Assembly: GCA_963169105.1 (NCBI GenBank)
Contig: OY720637.1
Coordinates: 35,459,925 to 35,523,924, forward strand
Direction: 5' to 3'
DNA length: 64,000 nucleotides
Origin: Ceriagrion tenellum
Taxonomy: Eukaryota > Arthropoda > Insecta > Odonata > Coenagrionidae
The notes below the pieces were generated by a model. It searched no databases, was not told the DNA's origin, and worked only from the letters and a program-made list of their open reading frames with translations. A program made the translations under genes and the position numbers. Below, in pieces: positions 57,960 to 64,000 of this stretch; position 1 is the first letter of the stretch; every line of letters begins with the position of its first letter.

Positions 57960-59230
57960 ATGCCGACGTCTAGCCATACGGAAGATGAGACAGATGAAGT
58001 TTACGAGTAAATGGCAGTGGCAGGAGGGGGGAAAAGAAGGAAATAATGTAGGATATTTCGAACTGGGCAAAAGAAATGCCTAGGAAGAAAGACAGGTAGA
58101 GTTCTGTAATGAGAGCAATATGGTAGTAGTTAACTATCTCTTTGAACACCATCGGCTTAGGATGATGTACCCATGGAAGATGCTAAGTGATATTGCCTGA
58201 TATCGATTACACTCCATACAAGAACCAAGTAAAGCAGGACAAGAGCTATCCCGGTGCTGAAATAAACAGTGACCAAAACCTAGTGGCCATGGACAGCCAC
58301 CTTCGATACAAAAAATCAAGAAGATAAAACGCTAACCAAGGTGGACACGAAAATACTGGCTGAAGAAGGAAACAGGGATAGATTCTCCACATCCGTCGAC
58401 AGGAGACTAGAAAATTAGGCAGAAATAGGCATCGAAGAAAAATTGGAGGAGCTGGAGAGGACAATCGAAGAAGTAGCAGAGGAGGAACGGTTGAATAAGA
58501 CGGCCGACACGAAGAAGCCAGGGATAACGACAGAGATTATTAAACTAATAGAAGAAAATACAAGAACCCCAGAAACGAAGGTGAGGTAACCATCTACCAG
58601 AAGCTAAGGAACCCAGTCAATCGAGAATGTAAGAAGGCTAGGGAGAATTGGATCGAAAGCTGGTGTGAGGAAGCCAACGGAAACATGAAGAAGGGGAGCA
58701 CTGAAACAGTATACAAGCTAGTGAAGAAACTTTTCGGAGAGAGATAAGCGAAAAGCAAAAACATCAGGATTGCGAACGGAAATAGAGGGTGAAGACATTG
58801 CGAATTGATGGGAGCAAAACATCGAAGAACTCTACCAAGGGTCGACGATGTTGGTAGAAAACCCAATGAATTACGAGGGCGAGGTTGACGAGGAAGACCC
58901 GTGCCCACGCATACTGAGGTGCGATTTCGATAGTGCAGGACTTTAAGAAAAAAAACACCTGGAGCAGGCGACATTAACGGAGAAGTATCAAAGCGCTTGG
59001 AAATAAAGCCAAGAATAACCTGTACGAGATTATAAAAAATATCTACCACAGAAGAACACTTCCAGAGGACTTTCAAAGGAGAGTAATCATTGCGATACTG
59101 AAGAAGACAAGGACAGAGATGTGAGGAGCACCGAACCTTGATTCCTTAGTCGCATGCATCAAAATACTCACAAGAATAATAAGCCGAAGAATGGATAGGA
59201 AAATTGAAGACAACCTCTTGGAACATTCAG
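57960..59230 (+). mobile_element. LINE A, broken endonuclease-reverse transcriptase copy
   Basis: In shifting plus-strand frames: end of the endonuclease (NSDQNLVAMDSHLRYKKS, about 58264-58318), a linker (KKARENWIESWCEEANG, YKLVKKLFGE), IKALGNKAKNNLYEIIKNIY, RRTLPEDFQRRVIIAILKKT, and KILTRIISRRMDRKIEDNLL (59162-59221). These are in the order expected for a LINE of the endonuclease/reverse-transcriptase class. Many stops and indels are present. The copy breaks off before the catalytic motifs, where LINE B begins. Confidence 0.65.
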
Positions 59231-59299
59231 GAACAGTGTAAAGAACTCACGGAGCTATCCGGGGGCTGGTTCAGACTCGGATCATAATTAATTAATTGG

Positions 59300-61310
59300 A
59301 ACAATCGAGGAAAAATGCAAGAGTATGAAAACAGGCATTGTAAGAGCCAAGGAGTATACTCCTTGGTAAGAGCAGCTGAGAAAACGATAGTAGCAGCGAA
59401 AATGCGGAGGCTAAAGAAGCAGTGGGTTTCGGAAGATATAATTAGGAAAATGGAGGAGAGGAGGAAGTGGGGAAACGTCAACACCGACATAGGTAATGCG
59501 AAATACAAGTAGTTAAAGAATCAACCGCGGAGATTAACCAATCGGGCGAAGGAAAAATTGTGTAAAAGGCAATGCGAGGTAATGGAAAAACTGTAAAAAG
59601 AGGGAGAAGTGGATACACTGTGCGCAATGTAAAATTGATATCGGAAGGCAAGAGAGGGAAAACTTTACCATAGTTTCACGACAAAACATGTAAGAGTATT
59701 ATCGAGCAAGATATTCAAAAAAGGTGGCGAGAATACGTGAATGGGCTACATGACAGCGATAGTAGACCAACTAATTTAGATATAGAGGATGGGGGAACAC
59801 TCGAGAAAGGTAACCTCGGGCCAATGATACTCGACAGTGAAATAGAGAAAGAACTGAAAGAGATGAAGGCTAGAAAAACTGTAGGAGTCGATAACATACC
59901 TTAGGAGCTGCTGAATACTTTAGGAAAGAAAGATAGGCAAGCTTTTTTCGAAAGTTTACGTAGGATCTACGAAGTAGTATGGCCAGAGGGCTTCGTGAAA
60001 ACAGTCTCGATTCCTATCCCGTAGAAGAAAAAAAGCGTCAGAATGCGAGGACTAGAACAGTCAGTTTGATATCTGATTGATGAACAGTCAGAATGCCGGG
60101 ACTATAGAACAGTCAGTTTGATTTCTGACGCAGCCAAAGTTTTACTTAGATTAATAAATAAAAGGTTAGAGGGTACGGCTAATTACTATTTGGGCGATGA
60201 CCAGTTTGGGCTCTGGAAAGGGAAGGTCAACTCGAGACGCGGTTGCGGTGATGAGAACTCTTATATAAAGAAACATAGTGTATAACCAGGATGTGTTTGC
60301 TTGCTCTGTGGATTTCGAAAAGGCTTTTGACAGAGTAAATTGTGAAAAACCAACGGAGATACTCGGAAAATGGGAATAGATTGGTGAGACAGAAGACTAA
60401 TCCAAAAATTATATATGACGCGAAGGGCTTACGGTGAATCAGGGTGGGCAACTCTAGGTCGCGGGGTGAGGCAAAGGTGCCCGTTGTGTCTATTGCTTTT
60501 CAAAATTTATGCTGAGGAAAAGGTAAGACAGGCATGCGAAGAACTTGCGGTCGGAATCAAAGTAGGATGGAGGGCACATGATAAAGTCGATTGGATCGCG
60601 GACGATCAGCGCGGAGGCGCTGGTTAGTGGAACTTCGAAAGGACTGAAAACCTTGGTAGGTGCTTAAGAGATTCAGTGCAGGACATTCGGAATGAAGATA
60701 AATCATAAGAAAACAAAAGCAATGAGATTATCTAGGACAAAGAAAGCTAGGCTGGTGATTAAAGTTGGAGGACACAAACTCGAGCGAGTAGAGAATTTTA
60801 ATCACTTAGGTAGTACGCCAAAAGAAAACGGACATAGTAGCAAAGACATACATAAGAGAATAGCGCTAGCTAAGGAGACGTTAGTAATATATGGGAGCTG
60901 GCGACAGGTACCTTAAGCAAGGGTGTAAAGAGGAGGCTAGTGAAGAGCTTGATATAGAGCGGAAACGTTGTATGGAGCAGAAACATGGACTCTCAGAAAG
61001 GAGGACGAGAATAGGCTGCAAGCATTTGAGATGTGGGTGAGGTGACGGATGGAGAAGGACGACTAACAAAGAAGTGTTAGAGACGGTGGTTGAGGAAGGG
61101 AAACTTTTGAGAGAAATCCGAGAGAAGCACTGTAGGTGGCTGGAGGATGTAATTAGGGGCGATGGGTGTCAGAGGGAAGGACGTTAGGCAAGCGGGGAAG
61201 GGGAAGAATGCTAATTTAGGGGTTTCATGGACTGGATGAAGGAGAGTAGATCGTACGCCGAGGCAGTTAGGACCCTGTATGTGTTGAAAATTGGGAGAAA
61301 ATTCTCTGAT
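59300..61310 (+). mobile_element. LINE B, decayed reverse transcriptase copy
   Basis: Ordered motifs on the plus strand: linker (QWVSEDIIRKMEERRKWGNV), EKELKEMKARKTVGVDNIP (59845-59901), YEVVWPEGFVKTVSIPIP, RTVSL, YLGDDQFG, the catalytic-Asp motif VFACSVDFEKAFDRVN (about 60293-60340), LGRGVRQRCPLCLLLFKIYA (60448-60510), IADDQ in place of FADDQ (about 60599), MKINHKKTKAMRLSRTKKAR (60692 on), HLGSTPKENG, ETWTLRKEDENRLQAFEMW and a C-terminal GRTLGKRGKG. Multiple stops make it non-functional. It is the fullest copy of the family seen truncated at 6.1 and 17.8 kb. Confidence 0.75.
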
Positions 61311-61318
61311 AGATTAAT

Positions 61319-61834
61319 ACCTTACATCAAATTACAATTCTCGGGTTCTTCGCTTTCATCGAAACCTACCATTAGAATACTTTTCTTAAATCTCAGTTTC
61401 CTTGTATTCCGTCTCTTATGGATCGGTACGGTTGTAACAATGGAAGCTATTGTTACGGAGGCTTCCGCAGTTTTCGTGCAAATTAGAATTTTTCTGATTC
61501 TTCCCGCATTGCAGCAATTTAATGGACGACCTTTTCACCGGCATTTCAGTCGTTGTCATCAGGTCCTAATGTTCAGAAGAAATGTCAGCCGCTATGAATA
61601 GAGTTCAGATCCGTTAAATTTCCGTCGGGATCTAGTCCGGAGCGCTCTGATTGGCGGAGGAGTCGGACAGTCATGGATTGTTTACGGCTGTTTTACTAGA
61701 GCCCTATACATAGCGGCCGACAGTTCTCGTGAACTTTAGGACCTGATACCGCCTACTGGAATGCCGGCGAAACGGTCGTGCCTTAAAATGCTGCAACGCG
61801 CGAAGAACCCGAGAATTATAATTTAATGTAAGGT
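61319..61834. mobile_element. Inverted-repeat element with hammerhead-like cores (Penelope-type termini)
   Basis: The left end ACCTTACATCAAATTACAAT then TCTCGGGTTCTTCGC is matched in inverse by the right end, giving about 35-bp terminal repeats. Inside, two copies of a sequence face each other. The plus strand has CTGATACCGCCTACTGGAAT then GCCGGCGAAACGG (61743-61775). The minus strand has CTGATGACAACGACTGAAAT then GCCGGTGAAAAGG (61562-61530). Both look like diverged hammerhead cores of Penelope-like terminal repeats in inverted arrangement. Confidence 0.55.
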
Positions 61835-62169
61835 ATAAATCTATCGACGCACTAACCTACGAGGCGTGACAGTACAGAGGCGTGTGACAGAGGTGGTTAG
61901 GAACCAGCCTTGAAGAGGAAAGGAGGACAGGGTGAAGGACGGGGTAGGGGATAATGGTTAACTTGGACTCGATTTGTCTCGAGTTGGTGTCACGCTGTTT
62001 TTGTTAAAATCACTAATGGTGCATGGAAAGAAGGAATTTTTGGTAGCAGCCATGTCGGCAATACATCTCTCTTTTTTGTCACTCTAATCAGATCTAGAGA
62101 TATAGCGCAGGGTTATAATAATATCTTCCATGTCGCACAGAAACTTGCCTCATCGGAGTTCGAATAATT

Positions 62170-62390
62170 TAAGCCAAAATTGTAGCCCCAGAGTCTCGCG
62201 ATAATTCCAAACCTTGGCCTTCCATCACCTGTGCGACACTTTCTGTTTGCTCTTCAATAGTTTTTAACGAAGCGTGCGGCTTTCCATTGTATTTTTTTCA
62301 CTTCGCGAATGTAATATTTTTGCACAGGATCTCAAATACTCGTGGGAAGTTCGTGATGTGGCCTAACCAGAGCAAAGTAGCACCTCTTTC
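62170..62390 (+). repeat. Copy 1 of a direct repeat, LINE-linked
   Basis: Shares CCTTCCATCACCTGTGCG, CACTTTCT and TTCACTTCGCGAAT with 63270-63440 over about 170 bp. Both end at AACCAGAGC(A/G)AAGTAG, the reverse complement of the LINE word found at 62766-62780. Confidence 0.65.
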
Positions 62391-62734
62391 ACTTTTCGTC
62401 AGTCTCTCTTTTCAACTACTCGCTTATTATTCCGATGAAGCTCTATTCGGATTGTCTATCTGGTAATAGATGCAATGGTTTGCAATATTTTGAGTGCCGA
62501 GTCGTCTATCGTCATCAGGGAAAAACCAAAACGTCGGCAACCATGGAATCTCTAACCCTATGGACATCGTGAATAGAGCCACGGGACAGCCTCAGCGATC
62601 TTGCTTGATAAATACTGGTTTCATTAATGAATCACCGCAAGTGATTTAACTTCTGGTACATCGTGGGGAACACACCAACAAAATATATGCCGCACAGCAT
62701 TAATGAAACTAGGTTTTGTTAAACGTATAATTGG

Positions 62735-63085
62735 AAGGTCCTCGGATGAAAAAGTAATAGAGTTACTTCGCTCTGGTTAGGCCACACCTCGAATACGCCG
62801 CGAGTATTTGGACCCTGGTAATAAGGATTTAACAGTAGCGATAAAATAAGAGAGATACATTGCTGAACATATAGGTACAAAAAATCGTTCTTTCCACGCA
62901 CAATATGCGACCACGATGAAAGCTGAGCTCCACTAAATACCCTCCCATAATAGTCACCGCATCACCTCTCAAAACCGTATGTCTTTACACGGCTGGTGTC
63001 CAAACACCCCCTGCCACACGCTTATGCGGCGGCTCGCAGGGTAGCAAAGATCATCAGGGTAGTATGTAGATGTAAAAGTGTGTCG
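62735..63085 (+). mobile_element. CR1-type LINE 3' end
   Basis: The plus strand reads YFALVRPHLEYAASIWTL, then NMRPR...KTVCLYTAGV, followed by a 3' tail CACACGCTTATGCGGCGGCT, CGCAGGGTAGC and AGTATGTAGATGTAAAAG. It is the same family as 35982-36685. Confidence 0.65.
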
Positions 63086-63215
63086 TGTATGTTTCCCCCA
63101 CGTTAGATCTGATGTCAAGTTTTTCCCAGATATTTGACTTCATCTGACTCCTTTATATTAGCCCCTCCCACTTCATAAATTGGTATTGGTATAATTTCTT
63201 TCGTTTTAAGTGCCT
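63085..63215 (+). repeat. Direct repeat B, copy 1
   Basis: GTTTCCCCCACGTTAGATCT, then TTTTTCCCAG, then CCCCTCCCACTTCATAAA recur with changes at 63515-63640. Confidence 0.6.
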
Positions 63216-63269
63216 CGTGACGTATTTTTTAAGCCCTGTCGTACAGAAATGGTTTTTCAACTAATCTAA

Positions 63270-63440
63270 GCCTGAAATGCAGCCCCCGAGTCCCTCTAGT
63301 TCTCAAGCTTATCCTTCCATCACCTGTGCGTCACTTTCTATTCGGTCATAACTAGTTTTATAAGAAGCGTTCAGTTTTCCTTCGTATTATATTCACTTCG
63401 CGAATTTGATATTGCCAAACCAGAGCGAAGTAGTATCTCT
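63270..63440 (+). repeat. Copy 2 of the direct repeat at 62170-62390
   Basis: About 80 percent similar to copy 1 by eye, with the same order of words. It is followed by the minus-strand LINE scrap (63405-63475) that encodes the reverse of YFALV. Confidence 0.6.
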
Positions 63441-63514
63441 CTTTTACTCTTTCATCGGAGGACCTTCCTAGCATTTGCTGGATAAATGCTAGTTACTTTA
63501 ATGCTGGGCTGCTA

Positions 63515-63640
63515 ATGTTTCGTCTGTGTTTCCCCCACGTCAGGTCTCATGTAAAGTTATTCCCAGTTATTCGACTTTATCTTACTCCTTTACAATGATC
63601 CCTCCCACTTTATAAAACGGCGTAGGTGTAACTTATTTCG
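63515..63640 (+). repeat. Direct repeat B, copy 2
   Basis: Matches 63085-63215: GTTTCCCCCACGTCAGGTCT, TTATTCCCAG and CCTCCCACTTTATAAA. Repeats A and B occur in the order A-LINE-B-A-B, pointing to duplication of a composite block. Confidence 0.6.
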
Positions 63641-64000
63641 TAAGGAGGTAAGGTTATCTGTGCATTTTCTAAGGTTAAGGTCGACCCCCCGCTCAAGACA
63701 TCACGAGTTAATGATGTTGAGGCCCGTTGAGAGTAGAGATGAGTAGTTAGCGGTTGAACTATTCACTTCCTATACAGCGAATAGTTCGACGCGAAATATT
63801 TGCTGTATTGTCCAAATAATTTCAAGTTGAGCATTTATAGTACTTAGGTAGTAGGAACGCTAGAAGAAACTGGACAATGTAGCAAAACGAGGAGAATAGC
63901 GTTTGTGAAGTAAGCGTTTAGTAATAGTAGGAACTGTGACTTCGGGCAAGGGTAAAATGAAGAGGCTGGTGAAGTGCTTGATACGAAAGGTAGTGCTGTA
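63641..64000. other. Nothing recognised
   Basis: The window end; the sequence GGGTAAAATGAAGAGGCTGG near 63950 resembles LINE B around 60920-60945 (GTGTAAAGAGGAGGCTAG), so another LINE copy may begin here. Confidence 0.3.

Noticed and set aside
61743..61775. Active hammerhead ribozyme
   Set aside because: The core reads CTGATAC rather than CTGATGA and stem II is weak, so only a diverged motif can be claimed.
1..64000. CRISPR arrays, bacterial operons, rRNA genes
   Set aside because: No regularly spaced repeats, ribosome binding sites or rRNA signatures were seen; spliced genes and animal transposons show nuclear eukaryotic DNA.

Overview
The window reads as AT-rich animal nuclear DNA, most likely from an insect with a repeat-dense genome. 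Genes have kilobase introns with GT-AG junctions, and many introns are filled with decayed transposons: LINEs, Penelope-like elements, piggyBac, pogo, hAT, MITEs and tRNA-derived SINEs. I see no bacterial or organellar features. The species cannot be named from the sequence alone.

Layout. (1) 1-31.8 kb, minus strand: most of a CCAR1/CARP-1 orthologue (cell division cycle and apoptosis regulator 1). I placed twelve coding exons, from the ATG at 31812 down to 1783; the C-terminal half (SAP domain onward) lies beyond the left edge. A 30-residue glutamine run precedes the S1-like domain. (2) The CCAR1 introns hold nested mobile elements. At 14.5-17.6 kb a pogo/Tigger-type element sits inside a LINE. 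At 18.8-19.3 kb there is a hAT-type MITE with an 8-bp duplication. At 19.75-23.6 kb a 3-kb DDE-type transposon interrupts the GIY-YIG domain of a Penelope-like element that carries a hammerhead-ribozyme-like motif. (3) 39.6-40.95 kb, plus strand: a complete four-exon cyclophilin (202 aa) with a mitochondrial-type leader, divergent from CCAR1. (4) 41.6-43.9 kb, minus strand: the last four exons of a SEP+UBX domain protein resembling UBXN11, tail-to-tail with the cyclophilin gene and with poly(A) signals about 30 bp apart. (5) 43.9-56.8 kb: gene-poor sequence with a dead piggyBac transposase, a LINE 3' end, several MITEs, a tRNA-derived SINE with perfect 11-bp target duplications, two long palindromes, and two or three candidate exons of unidentified genes. 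(6) 57-64 kb: a LINE graveyard with two consecutive broken reverse-transcriptase copies, an inverted-repeat element with hammerhead-like cores, and blocks duplicated in direct orientation.

How the genes relate: CCAR1 (transcription/splicing co-regulator), cyclophilin (proline isomerase) and the UBX protein (probable p97/VCP adaptor) share no pathway that the sequence shows; they are simply neighbours. The most unusual material is structural: the transposon inside the Penelope-like element, the 93-bp-arm and 79-bp-arm palindromes, and a CCAR1 exon with no convincing splice donor.
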